Shown: positions 43,580 through 52,800 of the stretch, piece by piece
How positions within the stretch are numbered: the first letter of the stretch is position 1
Layout of the letters: every line of letters starts with the position of its first letter
From: Ruminococcus sp.
GTDB taxonomy: Bacteria > Bacillota > Clostridia > Oscillospirales > Ruminococcaceae
Length of the DNA stretch: 64,000 nucleotides
Direction: 5' to 3'
Assembly: GCF_017549005.1 (NCBI RefSeq)
Contig: NZ_JAFYYT010000047.1
Coordinates: 120,068-184,067, forward strand
Position numbers and translations under genes: made by a program
The notes under the pieces: model-generated
What the model was told of the DNA's origin: nothing
The model's input: the letters and a program-made list of their open reading frames with translations, nothing else
Database searches by the model: none

Positions 43580-45616
43580 ATGGCAACTACACTTTTCAGC
43601 GATATCGAATACCTCAAGGGAGTCGGCAAGGCACGCGGTGAGAAGTACCGCAAGCTGGGCGTGAACACTCCCTATGAGCTGATATACCATATCCCACGTG
43701 ATTATCTGGATTTCCGCACCCATGTGCCTGTTCAGCAGGCTGTGCTCAACGATTACAACGTGCTGAAACTGACTGTATTCAAGAAAATGCCGCCGCAGCG
43801 CATAAAGGGAGGTCTTGTCATCTGCAAGGCAGCCGCTACGGACGGCATGGACGATATCCTCATCGTCGTGTACAACAATGTGTACTATTTTCAGGCGCTG
43901 AAAGAGGGCGCGACCTACTATATGTACGGTAAGGTAACAGGTTCTTTCCTGCGTAAGGAGATAAGCTCGCCCGTGTATATCAGCGCGGACGAAAAGGTGC
44001 TGATACAGCCGAAATATCACCTTACTCAGGGGCTTTCCGTCAATATGATACGCACAAATATGCGTCAGGCGCTGGAAATAATGCGGAATGAGCCCTTTGA
44101 GACTCTTTCTGACGATATAATGCGGAGATATGACCTCTGCCCCCTCATGCAGGCTCTGGAGAATATCCACTTCCCCGAAAGCGAGCTGGCTGCCGAGACT
44201 GCAAGGCGCAGGCTCGCCTTTGACGAATTGCTCAAGCTCCAGATAGGTATGTCCGTTATGAAGTCGAGAAGCCGCCGCAGCACTGCTTTCAGAATGAGTG
44301 AGCCCTCACGGGTTGAGGAGTTCATGAAAGGGCTGCCCTTTGAGCTTACCGACGACCAGAAAAAGGCTGTGGCGGAGATAACTGCCGACCTGTGCAGGGG
44401 AGTTCCTATGAACAGGCTCTTGCAGGGCGACGTTGGAAGCGGAAAGACAGCTGTTGCAGCCGCAGCTTGCTATTTTGCAGCGAAAAACGGTGTACAGTCG
44501 GCGCTTATGGCTCCTACGGAGATACTTGCGTCCCAGCATTTCCGCACACTCAGCGACTTCCTCGAACCCTTCGGCGTCAGCGTTTGTCTGCTCACAGGCT
44601 CGACCACCACTAAGAAAAAGGCGCAGATACGCGAAAAAATAGCCTCGGGTGAGATAAGTGTGATAGTCGGCACTCACGCTATCATACAGAAGGACGTGGA
44701 GTACAGCTCCCTCGGGCTCGTGATAACAGACGAGCAGCACCGCTTCGGCGTAGCTCAGCGTGCTGCTCTTGCAGAAAAGGGGGATTCTCCTCATAAACTT
44801 GTAATGTCCGCAACTCCCATACCGAGGACGCTTGCCCTCATTATCTACGGAGACCTCGATATATCGGCGATAACTCAGCTCCCGAAAGGCAGGAAGCCCG
44901 TAAAGACCTACGCCGTTACGGGAAAACTCCGCAGCCGTGCATTCGGCTTTGTAAGGGAGCGCCTCGACGAGGGCAGGCAGGCTTATGTGGTCTGCCCCAT
45001 GATAGAGGAAAGCGAGAGCGAGCTCTTCGCGGTCAAGACCTATGCGGAAAATGCAGAAAAAGGCGACCTTATGGGCTATACTACGGCTCTGCTCCACGGA
45101 AAGATGAGAGCTGCCGAAAAGGACAAGGTCATGCAGAAGTTCCGCGACGGAGAGATACAGGTGCTTATCTGTACAACCGTTGTGGAGGTTGGAGTTGACG
45201 TACCCAATGCTGCTGTTATGGTCATCGAAAACGCCGAACGCTTCGGTCTTTCACAGCTTCATCAGCTCCGCGGGCGTGTGGGCAGAGGAAGCTTCGAGAG
45301 CACCTGCATACTCATCACGGACAACACCTCGGACGAGTGCGTAAAGAGAATGAAGATAATGTCCTCCACCACCGACGGCTTCAGAATATCGGAGGAGGAC
45401 CTGAAAATGCGCGGTCCGGGAGATTTCTTCGGCAACGCGCAGCATGGTCTGCCGCCGCTTAAAATAGCGGATATCGCCTGTAATATGGAGCTCATGAACC
45501 GCGCTCAGAACTGTGCGAGGGAGCTGCTTGCGGACGACCCGATGCTGGAAAAGCCGCAGAACCGTGCGCTTAAAATGGACGTAATGCGGCTTTTCAGCAA
45601 GGATATCATCGGCTAA
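43580..45616 (+). CDS. recG: ATP-dependent DNA helicase RecG
   Basis: RecG reverses stalled replication forks and processes Holliday junctions. The 678-residue protein has the N-terminal wedge (OB) domain (LKLTVFKKMPPQRIKGG...), Walker A near 283 (LLQGDVGSGKTAVAA), the DEQH box (VITDEQHRFGVAQR), motif III MSATPIPRTLAL, and motif VI QLHQLRGRVGRG with the RecG C-terminal segment. CAAGGAG precedes the ATG. Its last codons overlap the convergent XRE gene by 4 bases. Confidence 0.97.
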   Translation: MATTLFSDIEYLKGVGKARGEKYRKLGVNTPYELIYHIPRDYLDFRTHVPVQQAVLNDYNVLKLTVFKKMPPQRIKGGLVICKAAATDGMDDILIVVYNNVYYFQALKEGATYYMYGKVTGSFLRKEISSPVYISADEKVLIQPKYHLTQGLSVNMIRTNMRQALEIMRNEPFETLSDDIMRRYDLCPLMQALENIHFPESELAAETARRRLAFDELLKLQIGMSVMKSRSRRSTAFRMSEPSRVEEFMKGLPFELTDDQKKAVAEITADLCRGVPMNRLLQGDVGSGKTAVAAAACYFAAKNGVQSALMAPTEILASQHFRTLSDFLEPFGVSVCLLTGSTTTKKKAQIREKIASGEISVIVGTHAIIQKDVEYSSLGLVITDEQHRFGVAQRAALAEKGDSPHKLVMSATPIPRTLALIIYGDLDISAITQLPKGRKPVKTYAVTGKLRSRAFGFVRERLDEGRQAYVVCPMIEESESELFAVKTYAENAEKGDLMGYTTALLHGKMRAAEKDKVMQKFRDGEIQVLICTTVVEVGVDVPNAAVMVIENAERFGLSQLHQLRGRVGRGSFESTCILITDNTSDECVKRMKIMSSTTDGFRISEEDLKMRGPGDFFGNAQHGLPPLKIADIACNMELMNRAQNCARELLADDPMLEKPQNRALKMDVMRLFSKDIIG

Positions 45617-45831
45617 TCGTTTACTCCGTCGTCGATGAATTCCAGTATATCCCCCGGCTGACAGCCCAGCGCCCTGCATATGGCGTTGAGGGTGGAAAAG
45701 CGTATGGCGCTGACCTTGCCTGTCTTGAGCTTTGAAAGATTCACATTGCTTACCCCAACACGTTCACTCAGCTCGTTAAGGCTCATTTTTCTGTCAGCCA
45801 TTACTCGGTCAAGTCTTAAAATTATGGACAT
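45613..45831 (-). CDS. XRE-family HTH regulator (DUF2975 cassette)
   Basis: A 72-residue Cro/cI-type protein: RKMSLNELSERVGVSNVNLSKLKTGK is the helix-turn-helix and RFSTLNAICRALGCQPGDILEF the conserved tail. It follows two DUF2975-like membrane protein genes on the same strand, 11 bases after the second. This membrane protein plus small XRE cassette is widespread in Firmicutes. It probably controls the promoter at 46824-46852. It overlaps the end of recG tail to tail. Confidence 0.92.
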   Translation of the reverse strand: MSIILRLDRVMADRKMSLNELSERVGVSNVNLSKLKTGKVSAIRFSTLNAICRALGCQPGDILEFIDDGVND

Positions 45832-45842
45832 ACGGGCTCACC

Positions 45843-46292
45843 TCACAGAGTTTCGTCGGACTCGTTCTGAAGCAGCCTGCCGTATCGCATTATCTCTGCA
45901 AAGAACAGGAAGAGTACGCATATGAAAGCAGAACCTGATCCGATGAGTCCTGCCTTTAAAATTCCGAGAGCGGCACTTTGGGTGAATATGGGAATGAGAG
46001 CTTTCAGCAGGAAAAGGCCTGAGATCCCTCTTATTGCCCATATGTTGCCCCGTGTGAATGGTCTGTTGCTTCTGAATATTCTGAAAAATACGATGGCAGC
46101 AAGGACGAGTATTGCGCCCTGAATGCAGTAGCTAAGCATTTGTCCGATGTAAATATCTTTTGTAAGTTTTTCCTTCATCGGAAGCGTTAAGAATGATATC
46201 CCTACAATGACGCTTAATACCGCACCGAGTACCGATAATATCATTATAACGAGACTGCTTCTTTTTATTATATTTATATTTTTATTTATCAT
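45843..46292 (-). CDS. DUF2975-like membrane protein, second copy
   Basis: A 149-residue protein with four predicted helices (SLVIMILSVLGAVLSVIVGI, QGAILVLAAIVFFRIF, ISGLFLLKALIPIF, SAFICVLFLFFAEIM). The motif RPFTRGNIWAIRGISG before helix 3 and the ending FFAEIMRYGRLLQNESDETL match the neighbouring gene. The two genes are tandem duplicates, identical over the last 20 residues. GGAGAG precedes the ATG. Function of the family is unknown. Confidence 0.88.
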   Translation of the reverse strand: MINKNINIIKRSSLVIMILSVLGAVLSVIVGISFLTLPMKEKLTKDIYIGQMLSYCIQGAILVLAAIVFFRIFRSNRPFTRGNIWAIRGISGLFLLKALIPIFTQSAALGILKAGLIGSGSAFICVLFLFFAEIMRYGRLLQNESDETL

Positions 46293-46311
46293 ATTTATCT
46301 CTCCTTTGTTC

Positions 46312-46764
46312 TTAAAGCGTCTCGTCGGATTCGTTCTGCAGAAGTCTGCCGTATCGCATTATTTCCGCAAAGAACAGGCAGAGCACCGCTATGAATGCAG
46401 GACCTATGCCTTCCAAAGCTGCTCTGAATATGTCAATGCCCTGTTTTTCAATGAATAAAGGGATTACAGCCGCGGCAAGGAAAAGTCCTGCTATTCCTCT
46501 TACAGCCCATACATTGCCGCGTGTGAAAGGTCTTCCGTTACGGAATATCATGAAAAATATAAATGCGGCGACAACAAGAACTGCAGCGTATATCAGTCTT
46601 TTTATGAAAACTTCAAAAGCGGCGGCCTCTACGCCGTATACAGGCAGATGCAGAGTTTTTAAGCCAGATATTCCTGCCATTACACATATAGCTGCTCCGA
46701 GCAGCGATAATATCATTATCACAAGGCTGCTTTTCTTTATTACCGATGTGTTTGATAAGCTCAT
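46312..46764 (-). CDS. DUF2975-like membrane protein, first copy
   Basis: A 150-residue four-helix membrane protein, paralogous to the next gene: MSLSNTSVIKKSSLVIMILS at the start, RPFTRGNVWAVRGIAG in the middle, and the identical C-terminal 20 residues. The regions between are diverged (for example LHLPVYGVEAAAFEVF replaces LPMKEKLTKDIYIG), suggesting that the ends are constrained or were homogenised by conversion. AAAGGAGAA lies before the ATG. It is the first gene of the cassette. Confidence 0.88.
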   Translation of the reverse strand: MSLSNTSVIKKSSLVIMILSLLGAAICVMAGISGLKTLHLPVYGVEAAAFEVFIKRLIYAAVLVVAAFIFFMIFRNGRPFTRGNVWAVRGIAGLFLAAAVIPLFIEKQGIDIFRAALEGIGPAFIAVLCLFFAEIMRYGRLLQNESDETL

Positions 46765-46823
46765 TTTGCTTTTCTCCTTTTGTAGTTTGTTACTGGAATA
46801 TTGAAGCTCCGTTCCATGAGCTT

Positions 46824-46877
46824 ATAATATCACTGCAATTAATGTTTGTCAATACGTTTTTAATGTTTATCATTAAA
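46824..46877 (-). promoter_or_regulatory. Promoter and operators of the DUF2975/XRE cassette
   Basis: On the minus strand a perfect TTGACA (46847-46852), a 17-bp spacer and TATTAT (46824-46829). A perfect 7-bp inverted repeat TTTAATG-N5-CATTAAA (46859-46877) lies just upstream of the -35. The related TTAATGTTTGTCA (from 46839) overlaps the -35, and a further GTTTATCATTAAA half occurs near 46950. These are likely XRE binding sites. Confidence 0.7.
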
Positions 46878-47012
46878 TATTGTATGATTAAACATAAATC
46901 AGATATGAATACGGACTGTGGACTGTGCAGATTTCACGATAAAAATTTATCGTTTATCATTAAATAGCGAAAGGTAAATTGTGGGCTTCGGTCATTTTTA
47001 ATAGTTTTATTG

Positions 47013-47041
47013 TAGACAATGGCGCGGAAATGTGATATAAT
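47013..47041 (+). promoter_or_regulatory. Promoter of the beta-CASP gene
   Basis: TAGACA (47013-47018), a 17-bp spacer ending TGTGA, and TATAAT (47036-47041). Confidence 0.8.
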
Positions 47042-47045
47042 ATAT

Positions 47046-47112
47046 GTAGTGAACGGCGAGGGCGCCGTTCACTACAAAGTTGAATCAAAACCATGTGAAG
47101 CATGATTTTGAT
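47046..47112 (+). promoter_or_regulatory. Two-hairpin 5' leader
   Basis: A perfect 13-bp stem (47046-47058 with 47063-47075, AGGG loop) begins at about the transcription start. A 12-bp stem with one mismatch (47084-47095 with 47101-47112) follows just before the GGGAGGAAA ribosome binding site. Neither has a T-run, so they are leader structures and not terminators. Confidence 0.65.
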
Positions 47113-47132
47113 CTGAACAGGGAGGAAACCAC

Positions 47133-48728
47133 ATGAAAATGACTTTCATCGGTGCTACCCACGAAGTAACGGGCAGCTGTACTTATATAGAAGCTTGCGG
47201 CAAAAAGTTCCTCGTGGACTTTGGTATGCAGCAGGGCGAGGACGTTTTCGAGAATGTTCAGATACCTGTTTCTCCTTCAAATATAGATTTTGTTCTTTTA
47301 ACTCACGCTCATATAGACCACTCGGGACTTCTTCCGCTGCTGTATTCGGGAGGCTTTCAGGGAGAGATACACGCTACGGAGGCTACTTCAAACCTCTGCT
47401 CGGTAATGCTCCGCGACAGTGCCCATATACAGGAGTTTGAAGCGGAATGGCGCAACCGTAAGGCTGCACGCCGCGGCGAGCCCGACTATGAGCCCCTTTA
47501 TACAATGGACGACGCCATCGGTGCTATTGAGCTCTTTGTACCTCACAGGTACGATCAGGAATTTGAGGTCTGCGAGGGCATAAAGGTGCTTTTCCGCGAC
47601 GCAGGTCATCTTCTCGGCTCGTCAAGTATACTTCTCACCCTCACTGAGGACGGAGTTTCAAAGACTATTGCTTTTTCGGGCGATATCGGAAACACCGAGC
47701 AGCCCCTCATACGCAATCCGCAGTATATCGCTTCTGCCGATTACGTTGTTATGGAGTCCACCTACGGAAACCGCGTTCACGACCGCCCTACGGACTATAC
47801 CTCGTCCCTTGCAAGAGTATTGCAGGAGACCTTCGACCGCGGAGGCAGCGTTATAATCCCGTCCTTTGCAGTTGGAAGAACGCAGGAGATGCTGTACTTC
47901 ATACGCCATATCAAGTCCGAGGGACTTGTGAAGGGACATGACGGGTTCCCCGTTTATGTGGACAGTCCTCTTGCCAATGAGGCTACGGATATATTCATAA
48001 GCAACCGTGAAAGCTGCTACGATGAGGAGGCTCTTTCCTTTGTACGTCAGGGCATAAACCCTATCAGCTTCACCGACCTTATCAGGACCGTCAGCAGCGA
48101 TGATTCCCGCGCTATCAACGAGGATACGCGCCCTAAGGTCATCATTTCCGCCAGTGGTATGTGCGAGGCAGGACGTATCAAGCACCACCTCAAGCATAAC
48201 CTCTGGAAAAAGGAGAATACTATTCTCTTCGTCGGCTATCAGGCGAGCAATACCCTGGGCAGAGCCCTTGTTGACGGCGCAAAGCGCGTAAAGCTCTTCG
48301 GCGAGACCGTCAGGGTAGCAGCCCATATAACTCAGCTCCCGGGTATCAGCGGTCATGCCGATGTGAACGGACTTCTTGCATGGGCTAAGTCCGTATCGGG
48401 AGTTCAGAGATACTTTATCAATCACGGCGAGGCAAGCTCCTCCGAGAGCTTTGCCGAGCGTCTGCGCGAGGAGCTCGGCGCTGAGGTATATGTTCCGTTC
48501 AGCGGTGCGGAGTTCGATATAGCGGAGAATGTCGTTACTGTTGACGCAGAGCCCATTCCGATACCAAAGCGCAGGAACACCGCAAACTTCAACATCGCAT
48601 ACAGCGACCTTATCGCGGCTTCGGATCGCCTTTCGGCTCTTATCAAGGACTCCGACGGCAGAACGAATGCAGATATGAGGCAGCTCACAGAGGCTATCCA
48701 CAAGCTCTGTGATGACTGGAAGCTGTAA
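47133..48728 (+). CDS. Metallo-beta-lactamase / beta-CASP RNase-like protein
   Basis: A 531-residue protein of the family that includes RNase J, CPSF-73 and YsgA/Ysh1-type nucleases. Motifs are GATHEVTGSCTYIEA, the zinc site THAHIDHSGLLP (about 57-68), DAGHLLGSSS, SGDIGN, the beta-CASP block VIIPSFAVGRTQEML, IISASGMCEAGRI, and the final ISGHADVNGL of the RMMBL domain. By family it processes or degrades RNA in the cytoplasm. The last 60 residues are a helical extension. It has its own promoter and a structured leader, and is coupled to the next gene (TAATG). Confidence 0.92.
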   Translation: MKMTFIGATHEVTGSCTYIEACGKKFLVDFGMQQGEDVFENVQIPVSPSNIDFVLLTHAHIDHSGLLPLLYSGGFQGEIHATEATSNLCSVMLRDSAHIQEFEAEWRNRKAARRGEPDYEPLYTMDDAIGAIELFVPHRYDQEFEVCEGIKVLFRDAGHLLGSSSILLTLTEDGVSKTIAFSGDIGNTEQPLIRNPQYIASADYVVMESTYGNRVHDRPTDYTSSLARVLQETFDRGGSVIIPSFAVGRTQEMLYFIRHIKSEGLVKGHDGFPVYVDSPLANEATDIFISNRESCYDEEALSFVRQGINPISFTDLIRTVSSDDSRAINEDTRPKVIISASGMCEAGRIKHHLKHNLWKKENTILFVGYQASNTLGRALVDGAKRVKLFGETVRVAAHITQLPGISGHADVNGLLAWAKSVSGVQRYFINHGEASSSESFAERLREELGAEVYVPFSGAEFDIAENVVTVDAEPIPIPKRRNTANFNIAYSDLIAASDRLSALIKDSDGRTNADMRQLTEAIHKLCDDWKL

Positions 48729-49453
48729 TGCGCGTCTGCCCGAAATGCGGAAGCAGAATAGACGATAATGCAGAAAAATGCCCCGTTTGTGAGTCGGGCA
48801 GCGAAGAAGAACGCCGCTCCTACAAACGTTCAAGCAAAACACTATATTATGTATCGATCATATTGACTTCTTTATACGCAGTTATCTGTGCAGTAAACGG
48901 TATAGCAAATATTCTTGGCATTAGATCAAATATCCGCTCGCTTGACGACAGTTACTTCGGAATGGTAGGGAACGACCATGTACTGACCGTTATATATACT
49001 GTCTCAGCAGGTCTGCTGCCGCTTATCTTCATATTATTCATTGGCGTTATAATGGTCAGTGAACGTTCCGCTCTGCTTTTGGTATTCCCTGTGGCGGGAA
49101 TACTGGTGGAGATCGCACAGATAATCAAGGAGTACAGGAACTACCTGTATATAATCAGGGAGAAGCAGTCCTATTTTTACGGTATAATGGCAATGGATAT
49201 CTTTTCGGCTCTCCTTGTTATATTGTTCTTTGCGTTCATGATACGCATGATACTGAAGGACTTCACTATCTCACAGAGCCGTATGCTGGTCGTATTCGCC
49301 TTTATACTCGTGGCTTCGAGAGTGCTCCTGAAGATAAATATGTCTGATGAGCCCGAAATACTCAGGTTCGTATCAAATACGAAAGCATATATCTTGTTTT
49401 CGGCGATACTCATGAATGTCAGGAAAAGGTATTCCAACAGCAGGAAAATGTAA
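48728..49453 (+). CDS. Zinc-ribbon membrane protein
   Basis: A 241-residue protein with an N-terminal zinc ribbon (MRVCPKCGSRIDDNAEKCPVC; C4, C7, C18, C21), a short basic linker and about five or six membrane helices (VSIILTSLYAVICAVNGIAN, TVSAGLLPLIFILFIGVIMV, ALLLVFPVAGILVEIAQIIK, IFSALLVILFFAFMIRMIL and others). Its ATG overlaps the stop of the beta-CASP gene. It differs from the zinc-ribbon protein at 3055 in having a shorter linker. Function is unknown. Confidence 0.82.
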   Translation: MRVCPKCGSRIDDNAEKCPVCESGSEEERRSYKRSSKTLYYVSIILTSLYAVICAVNGIANILGIRSNIRSLDDSYFGMVGNDHVLTVIYTVSAGLLPLIFILFIGVIMVSERSALLLVFPVAGILVEIAQIIKEYRNYLYIIREKQSYFYGIMAMDIFSALLVILFFAFMIRMILKDFTISQSRMLVVFAFILVASRVLLKINMSDEPEILRFVSNTKAYILFSAILMNVRKRYSNSRKM

Positions 49454-49492
49454 AGCCCCGAAGCAGTCTCCGACTGTTTCAGGGCTTTTTTT
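49452..49492 (+). terminator. Terminator after zinc-ribbon gene
   Basis: Stem AAAGCCC(C)GAA / TTC(A)GGGCTTT with inner GCAGTC/GACTGT pairs, followed by seven T residues. Confidence 0.85.
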
Positions 49493-49498
49493 GTGCTG

Positions 49499-49792
49499 TT
49501 ACTGTACAAATTCTTTCTTTAGTATGGCATAAACGTAGAAATTATTGAATATTTCCTTGTTCTCCTTGCGCGGAAAGAGTTCCTTGTGCTCGGCTTCACG
49601 GCGCATACCCAGCCTTTCCGCAAGCCTGTATGAGCGGGAGTTCCTTGTGTCTATCTCAGCCATGATGCGGCGGACACCGAGATAGCCAAAGGCATATTTC
49701 ATAAAACTGCGAAGGCTTTCGCAGGCATAGCCCCTGTCCTGATACGAACTGTTGAAGGTGTATGTCAACAAAGTTTCAGCCCCTGCGGCCAT
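49499..49792 (-). pseudogene. Remnant of a GNAT acetyltransferase (C-terminal half)
   Basis: The 97 visible residues match only the C-terminal half of RimJ/RimL-type acetyltransferases: LLTYTFNSSYQDRGYACESL is the acetyl-CoA-binding region and RNSRSYRLAERLGMRREAEH the conserved end. A complete protein of this family has about 80 more N-terminal residues. The frame remains open upstream to about 49846 (encoding ...FPIYNHPESPCDR) but then meets the 3' end of the GH95 gene, and no ribosome binding site precedes the ATG at 49792. It is most likely a truncated gene. Confidence 0.7.
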
Positions 49793-49842
49793 GCGGTCAC
49801 AGGGGCTTTCGGGATGATTGTATATGGGAAAATTTTTCTGAG

Positions 49843-52800
49843 TTATGAAGCCTTTCCGAGAAGCAGCTTCTGGAGCATTACTGCGTCTGCAACTCCTGTT
49901 TCGCTGTCGCCGTTGACATCGGCGTTTGAAAGGGAAAGACCTGTGAGCTTTAAATCGCTTGTGAGGGCTTTTCTGTAGCGTATCATATCGAATACGTCAA
50001 CGCGCCTGTCGCCGTTGATATCGCCCTTTATGCCGTAGAATCCGAGCTCGCCCACATTGAATAGGTAGCCGTCGTCTCCCTTGAATACAAGATAGACGTC
50101 GTGAGCTCCCGTGCACTGCTTTGTATTGCAGCTCATTTCCTGATACTCGTTCCAGCCGTCGGTACCCGGGATATCGCACGTGCCTATGAGAGTTCCGTCG
50201 GAGCCTCCTATGCGTATCTCAATGGTACCGCCCTCTGTAGCGCTTGCTGCGCTTACGCGGAATCCCTCCGCGCCGCTCTCGAAGTCGAGATTGCGGAAAA
50301 CTATGTACGAACCGTCGGTGATGTAGCCTATCGCATTGCCTGCCTCATCGTCCTTGCGGATACCGCCGTACATGAAGTTATAGCTGCTGCCGCTGTACTT
50401 TTTGTAAGCTGAGCGGGGAACAGGCGGTTTGTCGTCCTTGCCCCATATCTCCAGTTCATAGACTGAAGCTCCTCCATCATTTGTCTGAGTTGAAGTCAGC
50501 ATTTCCAGTTTGATGTACCTTGCCGAAACTCCGCTGACATTGCGTCCGCAGGAGCTCTTTGTGTTGCCGTATACAACGGCTATATCAGTCCAGCTTTTGC
50601 CGTCTGAGCTGGCCTGAAGTCTGAAATCACGGGGATTGTACCTTATATCGTCCCTTATGCCTGCGAATTTTGCGTTCCAGCGCTGTATATCGTAGTTTTC
50701 GCCCAGGTCTATCTGTACCCATTCGCCGCTGAGCCCGTCATTGTGGCTCCATTTTGTGCTGTCGCTTCCGTCTGTGATGTTGGAAGCGTCTGCGTTCTTC
50801 TCGGAGCCCGAGGCTGTAACTTCCTTATTCAGCGCAAGATTCTGCAGCTCGCTTACTGAGCTGTCAAGCTGTAATTCGCCGCTGAGTCTGTACTCCCTGC
50901 CTGCCTCGGTGTCGAAGCTGACTACTGTGCCGCCGTATCGCACAGTGCAGGTGCCGCCTGACTTGGAGAGTATAGCCGCTTTTTCAAGTATACCGTTTTT
51001 CCAGCTCATCTCTGTCACTTCAAAGTTGCCCCGTGCACAGAGACCGTTTGCGTGACCGTTCGCCCACTGCTTCGGGAGAGCAGGGAGAAGCGTTATAACG
51101 TCATTCTGACTTTGCAGGAGCATTTCCGCTACGCCCGATGTGAAACCGAAGTTTCCGTCTATCTGGAAGGGCGGATGTGCGTCCCAGAGATTGTCGTAAA
51201 GCCTGCCGTAGTTGTTTACGGGCGATATAAGGAGCTTTACGAGGTTATATGCATGAGCTCCGTCCTCGAGCCTTGCCCAGCAGTTGAGTTTCCATGCCTC
51301 GGACCAGCCCGTACCGTCGTCGCCTCTGCCGTTGAGAGATGTGGCAGCTGCCTTAGCGGTGGTGGGATTGTCCTCGGGAGTGATCTCAAATCCGGGGTAA
51401 AGAGCGTACATATGCGAGATATGACGGTGCTTTTCGTTGGGATTGTCCCAGTCCTGAGCCCATTCCTGTATCTGTCCCCATTTGCCTATAGTTTCGGGGC
51501 GTATCATTGTGAGCCTTGAGTTGAGAGTGTCCCGTAGAGCGGAGTCTTTGCCAAGTATCTCCGAGGCTTCCGCAACGTCCTTGAAGAGCTCACGGGCAAT
51601 GCCGTTGTCCATGGTAACACTCTGATCTATACAGGCGTCGGGGAAAGCAGGGAGATTTATCTCGGGGGAGGTACTCGGACTTATCACTGCGTACTCCTGA
51701 CCGTTTATCTTTGCAGTTGTCATGAGCTCGTTGAGGAACTCTGCGCTGCCCTTGATAACGGGGTATATATCCGCAAGGTACTCCTCGTCCTGATTGAAGC
51801 GGTAAGCGTCATAGAGCATATTCGATACCCATGCGCCGCCTGTTGGCCACTGTCCCCACGCACCGTCTATAGGACCTGTTCTGTTCCACAGGTCGGTGTT
51901 GTGGTGGAGCACCCAGCCCTTGTTTATGCCGTAGTTTACCTTTGCGGTCTCACTGCCTGCCTCAGCCAGTCCCTTTGCTTTCTCTGCGAACGGAGCGAAG
52001 CATTCTGCAAGATTCGTAGTGAATGCAGGCCAGTAATTCATTTCGTAATTTATGTTTGTGGTAGCCTTGCTGCCCCATGCCGGGGAGGAGTATTTATTCC
52101 ATATGCCCTGTAAATTCATCGGCTGAGCGTCGCGTGAGGCGCTTATCATGAGGTATCTGCCGTACTGGAAGAGGGTTTTGACCATTTTCGGGTCGTCAGA
52201 ACGGTTGAAATCTGCTATACGCTGCGGAGTAGTCATTTTGCGTACAGCTTCGGTATCTCCGCCGAGATCCACGTCAACCCGCTTGAAAAGCTCCTGATAG
52301 TCAGCCTTGTGATTTTCGTAGAGGGTGTCGTATGAGAGCTTTGAGGCTCTCTCTATATCTGCCGCAGCTCCGCCTTTTTCGTCGCCGTTGCAGGTCTTGT
52401 AGTCCACAAAATTAGTGCGGACAGATGTTAGTATGAGCACTGAATCCGCGTCGGAGACCGTTACCTTGCCGCTGCCAGCGCTTACCCTTCCGCCGTCGGG
52501 TATGAACTTGCTGCGTGAGGAGAAGTAAACAGCTCCCTGTATCCACAGATCCTCGCTGCCGTGACCGTTGGCCACGAGAGTATCGTTCCCGTCGGTGGTG
52601 ACGCCGCCGTTGAGAACTCCGTCGTAGCCTGCCGAAAGCGACACCGAGCCGGGAGTATCGCAGGTTATGCGTGTAACTATTACCTGGTCGGGGTGACTTA
52701 CGAAGGATTCACGGGTATACTTTTTGCCGTTGAAGGTATAGACTGTTCTTGAAACAGCGTCATTCATGTCGAGCTCCCGGGAATAACCGCCGACTCTCTC

